NCBI RefSeq assembly: GCF_013408825.1
Contig: NZ_JACCBZ010000001.1
Span: 186,001 to 250,000, forward strand
Reading direction: 5' to 3'
DNA: 64,000 nt
From: Mucilaginibacter tundrae
GTDB taxonomy: Bacteria > Bacteroidota > Bacteroidia > Sphingobacteriales > Sphingobacteriaceae
Positions 36,381 through 46,222 of this stretch are shown one piece after another (position 1 is the stretch's first letter; each line of letters begins with the position of its first letter). The translations under genes were made by a program, and so were the position numbers. Under the pieces are notes generated by a model that was given only the letters and a program-made list of their open reading frames with translations, had not been told where the DNA came from and did not search any database.

Positions 36381-37283
36381 ATGCCGGATAAATATATCGA
36401 TCTTCAGTCTATCAGCGATTTGCATAAGCTGGTAAAATACGCGCCGCCAAAACATCCGCTAATAAGTGTGATAGACCATGCCGATTTTTATCGAAGGCGG
36501 CCTAAGGTAAATGCTTTATATCGCTTTGGCTTTTATACCATTTCCTGCAAAAAATTTGAGGGCTTGTTAAAGTATGGTAAGGGATATTATGATTTCAGCG
36601 AGGGCTCGTTGTTATTTACCGCGCCGGGACAAGTCATAGCGCCGGGGCCGGATGTTACGGTAGATGAGGGATGGGCGCTATTTATTCATCCCGATTTGAT
36701 ACATGGTACCGATTTGGGTAAAAAGATACATCAGTACTCCTTTTTCAATTATGAGGCCAACGAAGCTTTGCATATTTCGGAAGAGGAGAAAATCATTATT
36801 AAAGATTGCGTAACGAAGATTGAAAGGGAATATTCTCAGAATATCGACAAGCACTCACAAGGCCTCATAGTTAGCAATATTGAGCTGTTGCTTAATTACT
36901 GCAACCGCTTTTACGACCGGCAATTTTACACCCGGGCAAAAGTTAACCAGGATGTGGTGCAACAGTTTGAATCGTTATTAAAAGATTACTTTTCGCAAAG
37001 TACCCTGATCGAAACAGGTTTGCCAAATGTTAAGTATTTTGCTTCCCGGCTTAACCTTTCGCCTAATTATTTATCCGATCTTTTAAACAAGTTTACAGGC
37101 AAAACCACGCAGGAACATATTCACCTGGAGCTGATAGATAAAGCTAAATCATTGTTGTGGGGTACAAATAATTCTATCAGCGAGATTGCTTATGGGCTTG
37201 GATTTGAACACCCTTCGCACTTTACAAAAATATTTAAATCCAAAACGGGGAAATCACCTACTGAGTACAGGCATTTGAATTAA
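36381..37283 (+). CDS. AraC-family transcriptional regulator, copy 1
   Basis: A 300-residue regulator. The N-terminal part is a sensor of the cupin type, with a characteristic FSEGSLLFTAPGQVIAPG stretch. The C-terminal 100 residues hold the two helix-turn-helix units: VKYFASRLNLSPNYLSDLLN and ISEIAYGLGFEHPSHFTKIF, ending GKSPTEYR. It closely resembles the regulator at 56487-57374 in length and layout, for example DLHKL...PPKHPLISV here and ELHKF...PPEHPLISL there. It probably controls the SDR gene before it. Confidence 0.92.
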   Translation: MPDKYIDLQSISDLHKLVKYAPPKHPLISVIDHADFYRRRPKVNALYRFGFYTISCKKFEGLLKYGKGYYDFSEGSLLFTAPGQVIAPGPDVTVDEGWALFIHPDLIHGTDLGKKIHQYSFFNYEANEALHISEEEKIIIKDCVTKIEREYSQNIDKHSQGLIVSNIELLLNYCNRFYDRQFYTRAKVNQDVVQQFESLLKDYFSQSTLIETGLPNVKYFASRLNLSPNYLSDLLNKFTGKTTQEHIHLELIDKAKSLLWGTNNSISEIAYGLGFEHPSHFTKIFKSKTGKSPTEYRHLN

Positions 37284-37349
37284 TGGGTTTTAGTGTGGCA
37301 ATAACCAAATCGTAATACGTGCTACAGACGTGAACCAGGCCAGCAGAAA

Positions 37350-37553
37350 TTATTTGGTGCTTTTCATTTTACTTATCCATAGGTAGACAGACCATACACA
37401 TGTAATACCAAATACCACCAATATGGAAACATTGTAATGGTAAAAAAATGAATGGAAATAAGCCCCGACCAAAATGTAGGCAGAAGCGATACAAAGTTTT
37501 AATACGATAAGTTGAGCGTTTGACCAGCTGGTTTTTATTTTAAAAAAGTTCAT
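37350..37553 (-). CDS. Small two-helix membrane protein
   Basis: A 67-residue protein starting at ATG 37553 (MNFFKIKTSWSNAQL), which has an AAGG sequence just upstream. The longer reading from 37640 adds 29 residues with no support. Two hydrophobic stretches, VLKLCIASAYILVGAYF and VSILVVFGITCVWSVYLWI, form a hairpin in the membrane. I recall similar short proteins in Bacteroidota but no function. It stands alone, convergent with the AraC gene. Confidence 0.55.
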   Translation of the reverse strand: MNFFKIKTSWSNAQLIVLKLCIASAYILVGAYFHSFFYHYNVSILVVFGITCVWSVYLWISKMKSTK

Positions 37554-37800
37554 ATAGTTACCTTTTGTATAAATATCGACATAAATAGGTAAACGTTTAT
37601 TAATCATTATCACATATTTTTCCGGCTTTAAAAGCAACATAACGGGCTGGCTGGCATTGCCGTGGACAGTAAAGAAGTTGTTTATGATGCTGGTGCAGTA
37701 ATTACCTCATCTGAGAAATTGTCCCTAATTAATATTTCTTTTGGAGCCAACAGGGTTTTAAAATAAATCGTAATTTTATTTGATCACAAAACCTTTCAAC

Positions 37801-38643
37801 ATGAAAAAGAACCTATTGCTACTTTTTACGATAGCAGGTATGCTAATCAGCTATAATAGCTTTGGCCAGCTTACGCCTGCGCCTAGTTCGACGCAAACCA
37901 TTATACAGGATTTTGGCCTGGGTAAAATTACTTTAACCTATTCGCGGCCTAATGTAAAAGGCCGTAAGATATTTGGTTATACTGAACCTTACAACGCGGT
38001 ATGGCGTACCGGCGCGAACGCAGCCACCACCATCACTTTTACGGATGATGTAACGCTGGATGGGCATAAAGTTGCCGCGGGCACTTATGGCCTCTTTAGT
38101 ATTCCTGCTGAGAATGAGTGGACCATCATCCTGAGCAAAAACGCCAAACAGTGGGGCGCTTATGATTATAACGCTGCCGATGATTACCTGCGTTTTACGG
38201 TGAAGGCCATGAAAATTAACGAGTTGGTGGAAACCCTTACCATGCAATTCACCAATGTGTTCCCAACCAGTGCCGACCTTAACCTTTTATGGGAACATAC
38301 CGCGCTTGCCATACACCTGACAACCGATATTGATGCGAGGGTGATGGCCCGGATAGACTCGGCCATGCAAACCAACAAAAAACCTTATTATGACGCCATC
38401 ATCTATTACTGGAACAATAATAAGGATATGACTAAAGCCTTGCCATGGGCACAGGCCTTGCAAACTGCACCGGGTTTCCCACCGATGGTTGTTAAATTAT
38501 GGCTGGCAAGAACGGAATTGAGAGTTGGCGATAAGGCCGCCGCCATAAAGGCAGCGCAGGAAGGCATCGCAGCGGCGCAAACAGCTAAAAGTACTGAGTA
38601 TATTCGTTTGAATACTGAGGTTTTGGTGGACGCGAAGAAATGA
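37801..38643 (+). CDS. DUF2911-family exported protein
   Basis: A 280-residue protein starting at ATG 37801 with a clear signal peptide (MKKNLLLLFTIAGMLISY). An in-frame TTG at 37780 would spoil it. The body matches DUF2911, with LTPAPSSTQTIIQDFGLGKI near the start, RTGANAATTITFTDDVTLDG and WTIILSKNAKQWGAY; the C-terminal 100 residues look helical and TPR-like. The family is common in Bacteroidota and its function is unknown. It stands alone. Confidence 0.85.
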   Translation: MKKNLLLLFTIAGMLISYNSFGQLTPAPSSTQTIIQDFGLGKITLTYSRPNVKGRKIFGYTEPYNAVWRTGANAATTITFTDDVTLDGHKVAAGTYGLFSIPAENEWTIILSKNAKQWGAYDYNAADDYLRFTVKAMKINELVETLTMQFTNVFPTSADLNLLWEHTALAIHLTTDIDARVMARIDSAMQTNKKPYYDAIIYYWNNNKDMTKALPWAQALQTAPGFPPMVVKLWLARTELRVGDKAAAIKAAQEGIAAAQTAKSTEYIRLNTEVLVDAKK

Positions 38644-38759
38644 TGGTGAACCGCAGGGCTTCTGAAAGAAGCCACTGTGGAAACGGAAGAAAAAGTATTA
38701 CAATGATAGTACATGCGACAGTTGCACACTAGCATACGGAGCACATATGCGAATATGTT

Positions 38760-39188
38760 CTATTGCTTTCTGAAAATTCGTGACTTCACTAATACCTGAT
38801 CAAGATACTGTATGGTAAGGAAGCTGAAAATACCTAAGATAAGCGCCCACTTATATTTTAGTAAAACGCTGATGTATTCAGTCCCAGCAACTGGCTTTAT
38901 TACATTTAATAATAAGATGTATAACACACCTATGAAGAACGTTAAAACAATTATTCCTAATATATAAAATTTAAATTCGCTATTGCGCTTGTTATCAGTT
39001 AATATCTTGCGTGTCACTTTCGCGGAAAAATCATACGGCAACCCTTGCAATGGTTCAGTATCAAGAACATCATACAACGCTTGATAAGCTTTTGCATCAC
39101 GACCGGTTAATTCCTGTTTTCTTGATACTGACCCTGTTCGGTTTTCATCCATTAATTGTTGTAATTCCCTATCGTCTATCTTTTTCAT
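38760..39188 (-). CDS. Membrane protein coupled to the ECF sigma factor (possible anti-sigma)
   Basis: A 142-residue protein with a charged cytosolic N-terminal half (about 70 residues) and two membrane helices, FYILGIIVLTFFIGVLYILL and WALILGIFSFLTIQYL. Its start overlaps the sigma gene's end by four bases. That coupling and topology fit a membrane-bound anti-sigma factor. I see no zinc-binding HxxxCxxC motif of the ZAS type, so the role rests on context. Confidence 0.6.
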   Translation of the reverse strand: MKKIDDRELQQLMDENRTGSVSRKQELTGRDAKAYQALYDVLDTEPLQGLPYDFSAKVTRKILTDNKRNSEFKFYILGIIVLTFFIGVLYILLLNVIKPVAGTEYISVLLKYKWALILGIFSFLTIQYLDQVLVKSRIFRKQ

Positions 39189-39742
39189 TTCATATCGTTT
39201 TGAAGGTATACCTCAACTTTTTCCTTGAGCAATTTACGCGCCCTAAAAAGGTAGTTCTTTATTGTTCCCTCGGGCATACCGGTTATCTCCCCTATCTCAT
39301 CGCATGAAAATTCATTCAGATGATACAAGGTAAGCACTATTTTATATTTTTCGGGCAATTGGGCTATAAGTGCCTCCACATAATAAGCCACTTCTTTTTT
39401 TGTCAATAAAACTTCGGGGTTATCATTCGTAAAATGATAATTCTCTAAATCATCAGGGTAATCGCCGATTTGGTTTTTCCTGTGTTTTTTAAGATAATTT
39501 ACAGCGGTAAAATAAGTAATCTGCGCTATCCAGGTAGATAATTTAGATTGAAAATTAAACCTGAATAAACTTTTATGAACCTTTATAAAAACCTCCTGGC
39601 AAATATCCTCGATATCTACCTGTTCATTAACAAGGCGGCTTATTACATAAAATACAAGGCGTTCATATTGTTTTACCAAAAGTTCAAAAGCGCGCATATC
39701 GCCCTTTAAAACTTTGGTTACAATCTCCCTTTCGTTAAACAT
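39185..39742 (-). CDS. ECF-type RNA polymerase sigma factor
   Basis: A 185-residue group IV sigma-70 factor. Region 2 covers FELLVKQYERLVFYVISRL through DIEDICQEVFIKVHKSLFRF and the -10-recognition stretch TWIAQITYFTAVNYLKKHRK. Region 4 is YKIVLTLYHLNEFSCDEIGE with MPEGTIKNYLFRARKLLK. It is followed by an overlapping membrane gene likely to restrain it. The rightward receptor operon opposite may be a target, but I saw no shared promoter to show it. Confidence 0.93.
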   Translation of the reverse strand: MFNEREIVTKVLKGDMRAFELLVKQYERLVFYVISRLVNEQVDIEDICQEVFIKVHKSLFRFNFQSKLSTWIAQITYFTAVNYLKKHRKNQIGDYPDDLENYHFTNDNPEVLLTKKEVAYYVEALIAQLPEKYKIVLTLYHLNEFSCDEIGEITGMPEGTIKNYLFRARKLLKEKVEVYLQNDMK

Positions 39743-39857
39743 ATGCTATTAGTCAGCGCTTTGGTTATAAAGGTTGCAAAAAATAAAAAAATAATAATTG
39801 CAACCAATCACCATTAACAATTGACTACTATATAAAAATCATCTAAATTTAAATATT

Positions 39858-40199
39858 ATGGATCAGCACATCGCATTTTTTATAGCAGTTATTGCAGTAG
39901 TTGTAGTTATAGCACAGGTTATCATAGCATGGTACAATTATCGCTTAAAGAAACGTATTATAGATTCAGGCCCGGTAAATACCGACGCTATTGGTTTTGT
40001 TAAGAGCCTATCAGGTACGGGCAGCGATTCGCTTAAATGGGGTTGTGTTATTTTCTCAGGCGGCCTTGGATTAGTGATCATCAACTTTATATCCTATGGC
40101 TATAATTCCTCTCTACCTTACGGGCTGGAAGCTATGTTTATTGCAGGCGGCTTTTTAGTGTATTATGCAATTATCCGCAAACAACAATCCTTAAAATAA
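39858..40199 (+). CDS. Small membrane protein of unknown function
   Basis: A 113-residue protein with an N-terminal membrane helix (AFFIAVIAVVVVIAQVIIAW), a basic stretch (YRLKKRI) and two more helices in the C-terminal half (GCVIFSGGLGLVIINFI and AMFIAGGFLVYYAII). It lies between the divergent sigma gene and the receptor gene. I recognise no family. Confidence 0.6.
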   Translation: MDQHIAFFIAVIAVVVVIAQVIIAWYNYRLKKRIIDSGPVNTDAIGFVKSLSGTGSDSLKWGCVIFSGGLGLVIINFISYGYNSSLPYGLEAMFIAGGFLVYYAIIRKQQSLK

Positions 40200-40295
40200 T
40201 CGCCCGGCTCGGCTAATCCTCAAAATTTATTAACTCTTTTTTAAAGCATTACAGGCTTAAGGGAACGCTATTGCCTAAAATCAATCTTTCCTATC

Positions 40296-42746
40296 ATGAA
40301 AAAAACGATCACCTACATGGCTATCTGCTTATTGACAACTTTTTTGTGTTATAGCGATGGCTTTGCCCAGCAAATATTACTAACCCAAAAGATATACGGA
40401 ACAGTTAAGGACTCATTAACACATGAAACATTGGGACTGATAACCATCAAACTAAAAACAGAGAAAGACAGCCTGCTAAAAACAACCATAAGTAAAACCG
40501 ACGGCAGGTTCAGCTTTGAAAATATAGAAGTTTTAAAATACCATCTCGTATTAATTTCAATAGGTTACGAAGCAAAAGTTGTTGTGATAAACCTTACTGA
40601 TGATAAAACCACACAAGATATTGGTGTAATTTATTTAAGCAAGCGATCTCAAAACTTAAACGAGGTGGTTGTAAAGAGCGACAGGCCTATCATTAAGCAA
40701 AAGGCTGACCGCATAGTTTATGATTTGCAGGCCGACCCGGAAAGTAAGGTGAATAATGTTTTAGGCATGATCCATAAAATTCCATATTTATCTGTAGATG
40801 CTAACAACACAGTTCTGATGAAAGGCAATTCCAGCTTTAAGGTGCTTATCAATGGTAAGCCATCGGGCATGCTCACTAACAATTTGACAGAAGTGTTACG
40901 CAGTATGCCTGCTTCATCCGTGTTGCGCATAGAAGTGATCACTATACCGCCAGCAAAATATGATGCTGAAGGAATGGCGGGTATTATAAATATTATTACC
41001 GACCGTAAAATTAATGATGGTTATAAAGGCACCCTGAATGCGAACGAGGGCTTTCCGCCGGGCCAGGATATTGGCGGCTCCTTTACTGCTCAACAAGGAA
41101 AATTTGGGATAAATAGTTATGGTGGGCTAAGTTCATATAACAGCCCGCAAGCCAATTATTCCAACAAAAGGGTAACTACTGATACCGATGCTACTGTATT
41201 AAATCAAGCCGGGCACAACCAGTCGGACAGCAAAAATGGGTACATTGGTGTTGAGTTAAGTTACCAAATAGATACCTTAAACTTGCTATCGGGCAATATT
41301 AACGTCAACGGTAACCGGTATAATGGCTCAAGCACACAAACATCAATATTAACCAACAGTGCTGGATTATTGCAAGGCTATGACCTGGATAACACCAATA
41401 ACGGGAACAGGAGTGGAATTGATGCTGCTATAAATTACCAGCTGGGTTTTAGGTCAATGAAAAACACCTTGCTTACCTTTTCCTATGAATATTCTTATTT
41501 CAGGAGTAATGCATACAATGACGAGGTTATTAACGATCCCTTTAACTTCACAACACCTGATTATATGCAAACGGACAAGGAACAATCTAACGAACATACT
41601 ATCCAAGTTGATTATACGCACCCTATTGGTAAAGTAAATATGGAAACTGGTGTTAAGGCGATCTTACGAAATAGCAACAGCAATTCCGGCTATAACAGTA
41701 TTGATTCAGCCAGTAACTTGTTTGAATCGGTGCCAGCCTTTGGCAATGTATTTCGTTATATACAGGATGTGTTCGGTATTTATAACTCCTATCAGTTCAG
41801 CCTCAAAAAATGGAACTTTAGCGCAGGCTTGCGAGCCGAAGAAACTTACGTGGATGCCAGCTTTGTTTCTACAGGGACAAATACTATTCAAAATTATTTT
41901 AACGTTGTACCGTCGATTGCCATTAATAAATCATTTGATGATAACAGCAGTTTAAGTTTCGGCTTTGCTCAGCGCATCCGCAGGCCCAGTATTTACAGGT
42001 TGAACCCGTTTGTTAACCGTTCCGATCCAGACTTTATAAGTAGTGGCAACCCGAACCTGCAACCTGTAGTAATGAATAATCTTCAGTTGGGATACAGTAG
42101 CGGCGGAGGCAAAAAGGTGTCTGTATTTTTGGGTGCGGATGAAACATTCTTCAATAACTTAGAGTTGCCGGTCACCAATGTTAACCCGGTTTCGCAGGTT
42201 ACCACAACAACCTATCAAAATGCCGGTAAGGGCGGCGGGGCCGGACTTAACTTTAATGTTAATTACTCGCCAGCGAAAGTATATAACCTCAGCATAAATG
42301 GAGATATTATGCAGTACTTCATAAAAGGAACCGGAGATATCGCAACAGATAAAATGGACATGCTGGCCGGGCATGTTTCCCTTTCAAACAGTTTTAAATT
42401 TAATGAAGGATGGAGCAGCAATCTTAACTTCGATTTTTATAGCAAACAACCCAGATCGATCCAAGTAACGGCTAACGCATTTGCAACCTCGTCATTAAGC
42501 GTAAATAAGGAATTGATCAAAAACAAACTATTTTTATCCGCTGCGGTAAATAACCCGTTCACCAAATTCCGCAATAGCATTACAGAAACAACCGGCGATG
42601 ATTTTATACAAACCAACGATAACCAGGTTTATTTCAGATCGTTCAGATGTAGCATTAATTACAATTTTGGCAGGTTGAAGAGTGATATCAAAAAGAACAG
42701 GAAAGGCATAAACAATGATGATGTTTCAAACGGTGGTGAATTGTAA
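40296..42746 (+). CDS. Outer-membrane receptor, TonB-dependent-receptor-like, with carboxypeptidase-regulatory-like domain
   Basis: An 816-residue protein. After a signal peptide (ending DGFAQ) comes a carboxypeptidase-regulatory-like Ig-fold domain (about residues 32-110), then a plug-like region (VLGMIHKIPYLSVDANNTVL, PAKYDAEGMAGIINIIT) and a C-terminal barrel typical of the outer-membrane-protein beta-barrel family 3. No SusD partner follows, so it is not a SusC. Substrates of this type are usually unknown; some take up peptides or siderophore-like compounds. Confidence 0.85.
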   Translation: MKKTITYMAICLLTTFLCYSDGFAQQILLTQKIYGTVKDSLTHETLGLITIKLKTEKDSLLKTTISKTDGRFSFENIEVLKYHLVLISIGYEAKVVVINLTDDKTTQDIGVIYLSKRSQNLNEVVVKSDRPIIKQKADRIVYDLQADPESKVNNVLGMIHKIPYLSVDANNTVLMKGNSSFKVLINGKPSGMLTNNLTEVLRSMPASSVLRIEVITIPPAKYDAEGMAGIINIITDRKINDGYKGTLNANEGFPPGQDIGGSFTAQQGKFGINSYGGLSSYNSPQANYSNKRVTTDTDATVLNQAGHNQSDSKNGYIGVELSYQIDTLNLLSGNINVNGNRYNGSSTQTSILTNSAGLLQGYDLDNTNNGNRSGIDAAINYQLGFRSMKNTLLTFSYEYSYFRSNAYNDEVINDPFNFTTPDYMQTDKEQSNEHTIQVDYTHPIGKVNMETGVKAILRNSNSNSGYNSIDSASNLFESVPAFGNVFRYIQDVFGIYNSYQFSLKKWNFSAGLRAEETYVDASFVSTGTNTIQNYFNVVPSIAINKSFDDNSSLSFGFAQRIRRPSIYRLNPFVNRSDPDFISSGNPNLQPVVMNNLQLGYSSGGGKKVSVFLGADETFFNNLELPVTNVNPVSQVTTTTYQNAGKGGGAGLNFNVNYSPAKVYNLSINGDIMQYFIKGTGDIATDKMDMLAGHVSLSNSFKFNEGWSSNLNFDFYSKQPRSIQVTANAFATSSLSVNKELIKNKLFLSAAVNNPFTKFRNSITETTGDDFIQTNDNQVYFRSFRCSINYNFGRLKSDIKKNRKGINNDDVSNGGEL

Positions 42747-43080
42747 TGTTGTTGCATCCCTGGTTCAAGAATGGTTGTATAGATATTAGTTTAACGCATT
42801 TAAAACCTATGCTTTTATCATATTCAACCGTTTCAATCTGTGCCAAAACGCAATCTAAAGGCTATAAAAATCTGCATTTTTCCATCAAAAATTGGCAAAA
42901 AACGGACAAAAAACGTCATTTTTTAAGTATTTTTAGGCGTAAAATGGGTATTTTTTAGTTAAAAATCGCCTTAATATCAATGTAAAAACCGTCTTTTTAG
43001 GGTTATTTCGAGCGTTTTTGGGGCGAAATTGTACCAAATGTACCAAACTGTTTCACTTGTTCCGTGGTACAGTACAAGCC
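42747..43080. other. Gene-free AT-rich region
   Basis: This 334-bp stretch between convergent genes has many A and T runs and no convincing ORF. A 70-codon open frame at 42746 has unlikely composition and no family resemblance. I saw no RNA gene or mobile element. Confidence 0.45.
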
Positions 43081-43533
43081 TTAGCCTGTTGTTTCCTGCA
43101 CCTCTTGCTCAACCGCGAATTGCCCGTTACCCTCTATCAGGAAGCCGATGATTGCCAGCAACACTATTATGGATAACCATATTTCGGAGTAGGGTTTTAA
43201 AACGCTTTGTTTCAGGTCGACCAAAAACACGGCCCCCAACAAAACAGGCAGGTTAAGCAAACAGAACAAGCGGGTGCGCAAACCTAAAGCAATACAAACC
43301 CCACCGATGAGATGCAGCGCGATAATCAAATCGGCTAATACTGAAATACTTACCGAAGCACTTATGCTATCTGTTAAACCGGTATCGTGCAGAAAATCGG
43401 CCAGCACATTTAAGTTTAATATAAACGCGATGCCTTTCCAAACCAGTGCCAGGCCAAGTGCGATCCTGAAAAACACCAGCCATTTGGGGTTATGATGATC
43501 ACCCCAAAACATTATTTTTTCGAGTGTAGTCAT
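43081..43533 (-). CDS. DoxX-family membrane protein
   Basis: A 150-residue protein with four hydrophobic segments and the DoxX-like pattern WLVFFRIALGLALVWKG near the start and LIIALHLIGGVCIALGLRTR in the middle. DoxX proteins are small quinone- or redox-related membrane proteins whose exact role varies. It follows the deacetylase gene on the same strand after 69 bp. Confidence 0.8.
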   Translation of the reverse strand: MTTLEKIMFWGDHHNPKWLVFFRIALGLALVWKGIAFILNLNVLADFLHDTGLTDSISASVSISVLADLIIALHLIGGVCIALGLRTRLFCLLNLPVLLGAVFLVDLKQSVLKPYSEIWLSIIVLLAIIGFLIEGNGQFAVEQEVQETTG

Positions 43534-43602
43534 GGTATTATAATTGGTATAATACTAAGTTAAGCATTTTATATTTTTATTATTAACCAATAATAAAAAT
43601 AT

Positions 43603-44418
43603 TTATTTCGCTTTGTTTGAGGCTGTTGCCTGATGGCTTTTTATATATGACGCCACCTGCACCATAGGTGCTATCCATATATTCTTTTTGTTTTGTGCCA
43701 AATAGTGCAGCAGCTCGCTATGGGCATTAAGAGAAACATTTATGGTATGCCCACCACCTACGCCATGAAAAAGAAAAACAAGCAATGTATGGGTTTGCAT
43801 GGCTTGTTTCACCAGATCGATCATATACTCGGCAGATTGACCGTTGATGCCATAGCATTCAATATTCATCAGGTTTACCTCATCTATAGTTTGCAACCCC
43901 GGCATTACCCCACGGGCACCGGCAAATTCTTTTACCAGTTGATCATAAAAATACTGTCCGCCGATAGTCAGATCGCCGCATGGGTAAGCAAAGGTTCTGA
44001 CATCCTTACCATCAATAGCCTTTAGCAGTGTATTATTTACCCTGATCTCGTTTACGGCACGGGTGACAGTGTATTTGCTCAGGTCATTATCCGCTGTTAC
44101 AAACCCACGCCCCGGCAAACTGCCATCGCATGGGTGAAAGAGGGAATGATTACCTAATTCGTGGCCATGCATTGCCGCTTTCCGCCATTCATTAACTCTT
44201 AAATTTACCACCGGTGATGAGCCTATCAGGTAAAATGTCGCTTTTAAACCCAACGAGTCAAGTGCTGGGATAACATTGTCTAAATCAACATTAATCGCGT
44301 CATCATAGGTTAGTACAACCGCGCATTGTTTGCCATTCCATGTATTATCGGTTTGTGCCATTGTTATTTGCGTCGCGAACAGCATGGCCAATAGCATTAC
44401 ATATTTTATTAGTTTCAT
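43603..44418 (-). CDS. Exported polysaccharide deacetylase-like protein (NodB homology)
   Basis: A 271-residue protein with a signal peptide (ending AMAQ). NodB-type motifs are visible: motif 1 as LTYDDAINVDLD (Asp pair), motif 2 as HGHELGNHSLFH (metal His pair), motif 3 around RTFAYPCGD, and the late HGVGGGH. Such enzymes remove acetyl groups from carbohydrates. It lies 28 bp after the GH51 gene and on the same strand, so it may deacetylate arabinose-containing hemicellulose or pectin side chains. Confidence 0.87.
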   Translation of the reverse strand: MKLIKYVMLLAMLFATQITMAQTDNTWNGKQCAVVLTYDDAINVDLDNVIPALDSLGLKATFYLIGSSPVVNLRVNEWRKAAMHGHELGNHSLFHPCDGSLPGRGFVTADNDLSKYTVTRAVNEIRVNNTLLKAIDGKDVRTFAYPCGDLTIGGQYFYDQLVKEFAGARGVMPGLQTIDEVNLMNIECYGINGQSAEYMIDLVKQAMQTHTLLVFLFHGVGGGHTINVSLNAHSELLHYLAQNKKNIWIAPMVQVASYIKSHQATASNKAK

Positions 44419-44446
44419 TAGTTATATAATTGTTTAGTTACAGCCT

Positions 44447-45994
44447 TTAATTCAACGTGAGTACCACCACTGACGCACCCGGCATATTCACATCCAGATC
44501 TTCCCCTTTTAAAATCGCCCCGTTAAAGGTTTCCGCCTTTATTTTTTCGGGATTATCGAAGGAATTATAATCCTGCACTTTGGCTGAGGCCAATATCCTC
44601 CCGGTAACGGCAGCAAACTTTTTGCCATTAAGGTTAAGCTTTACTTTATGCACATGGTCGGGATCAATATTCACAAGCGATATGTGCACTACGCCATTTT
44701 TATCTTTTGAAGCGGATACTGAAACCGCCGATAATTTTTCGTCGCCTAACACATAATCATCGCTGTTAATGATTATTGGTAACAAGGTGGCATCCTGGTG
44801 CACATTGTACATCTCCATTACGTAATAGGTTGGTGTAAGTATTAATTTGTTGCCACTAGTGAGGATAACCGCTTGCAGTACATTAATACATTGTGCAAGA
44901 TTGGCCATGCGCACACGGTCGCAATGATTATTGAATATATTTAGGGTTACACCCGCGATCATGGCATCGCGCATAGTGTTTTGCTGGAACAAGAAGCCGG
45001 GATTAGTACCACGCTCCACATCGTACCAACCACCCCATTCGTCTACCACCAAGCCGATCTTCTTCTTCGGATCATACTTATCCATAATGCGGGAGTGTTT
45101 GGTGATCAGCGTATCCATAAATAGGGCACGTTTCATGGTGGTAAAATATTGCTGCTCGTTAAATTTGGTTGCCGAACTTTTGTGATCCCAATCAATAACC
45201 GAATAATAATGCAACGCGATCCCCTCAATCAGGTTTGGTGGGATCTGTTTCATAAGGGTTTCCGTCCAATTATAATCGTCAGAATTCGCTCCGGACGCGA
45301 TCCGGTAAATTTTGGTGGTATTATCGGAGCCTGACATAAAGGTGGAATATTTCCTAAATTCATTCGCATAATAATCAGGCGCCATATTACCACCGCAGCC
45401 CCAGGCTTCGTTACCTATACCCCAAAATTTTACATTCCACGGCTTATCACGCCCATTGACACGGCGCAGGTCAGACATCGGATTTTTATTGTCAGAACTT
45501 ACGTAAGAAACCCAGTCGGACAGTTCCTGCACAGTACCGCTGCCTACATTACCGGAGATGTAAGGATCGGCGCCCAGCAGTTCGCACATATTTAAAAATT
45601 CGTTGGTGCCAAAGCTATTGTCTTCAACAATACCTCCCCACCAGCGATTTACGATGGATGGCCTTTTATCTTTAGGGCCGATGCCGTCCTTCCAATGATA
45701 AGTGTCGGCAAAACAACCACCGGGCCATCTGAGAGCTGGGATTTTCATTTTTTTTAATGCGGCGATCACATCATTCCTAACGCCGTGGGTGTTGGGGATT
45801 TTTGAGGTGTCGCCAACATAAAAGCCATCATATATACCCCTGCCTAAATGTTCGGCAAAATGACTATAGATATATTTACTTATTTTAACTGACCCTGAAT
45901 CGACAGGGAAGCTAACATTAACATTTGTTTGGGCCTGTAAGTTAATACAGGAAAATATCATCAATAGTGATAACAGGTATAATTTTGGTTTCAT
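44447..45994 (-). CDS. Exported alpha-L-arabinofuranosidase-like enzyme (GH51)
   Basis: A 515-residue glycoside hydrolase from ATG 45994 (MKPKLYLLSLLMIFSCINLQ, a signal peptide); a TTG at 46012 is less likely. GH51 landmarks are ALRWPGGCFADTYHWKDGIG, the acid/base Glu in FWGIGNEAWGCGG, and the nucleophile Glu in LVVDEWGGWYD. It should release L-arabinofuranosyl residues from plant polysaccharides. It leads a three-gene leftward group with the deacetylase and DoxX genes. Its promoter faces away from the susC leader in the next 270 bp. Confidence 0.92.
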   Translation of the reverse strand: MKPKLYLLSLLMIFSCINLQAQTNVNVSFPVDSGSVKISKYIYSHFAEHLGRGIYDGFYVGDTSKIPNTHGVRNDVIAALKKMKIPALRWPGGCFADTYHWKDGIGPKDKRPSIVNRWWGGIVEDNSFGTNEFLNMCELLGADPYISGNVGSGTVQELSDWVSYVSSDNKNPMSDLRRVNGRDKPWNVKFWGIGNEAWGCGGNMAPDYYANEFRKYSTFMSGSDNTTKIYRIASGANSDDYNWTETLMKQIPPNLIEGIALHYYSVIDWDHKSSATKFNEQQYFTTMKRALFMDTLITKHSRIMDKYDPKKKIGLVVDEWGGWYDVERGTNPGFLFQQNTMRDAMIAGVTLNIFNNHCDRVRMANLAQCINVLQAVILTSGNKLILTPTYYVMEMYNVHQDATLLPIIINSDDYVLGDEKLSAVSVSASKDKNGVVHISLVNIDPDHVHKVKLNLNGKKFAAVTGRILASAKVQDYNSFDNPEKIKAETFNGAILKGEDLDVNMPGASVVVLTLN

Positions 45995-46012
45995 ATTACA
46001 ATTGGCTTGCAA

Positions 46013-46222
46013 CGTAAAAGTATAAATTATAATTGTAGGTAAAACAATTATAAGAATGGATTATTTATCGTTAAGATCAAACAGATATAAGCAACTATTT
46101 ATAAGCTTGGGATGAAAACAATATTAAAACGTAATTATAGCTATGTAAATTAAATACTTTTTTGCCTTTAATACTCAAATTAATTCTGGATTTTAACTCT
46201 AAATATTAGATACACTATAAAA
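46013..46222. other. AT-rich divergent region between GH51 and the susC leader
   Basis: About 210 bp, very AT-rich, expected to contain the leftward GH51 promoter. Apart from the left half of a short inverted repeat paired with the susC promoter (46199-46206), I could not identify specific sites in it. Confidence 0.35.

Noticed and set aside
37780..37800. Upstream TTG start for the DUF2911 gene.
   Set aside because: It would put seven polar residues before a normal signal peptide; the ATG at 37801 fits better.
42746..42958. A 70-codon open frame after the outer-membrane receptor gene.
   Set aside because: Composition follows the A/T runs of the DNA, there is no ribosome-binding context beyond overlap with the receptor stop, and no family resemblance.
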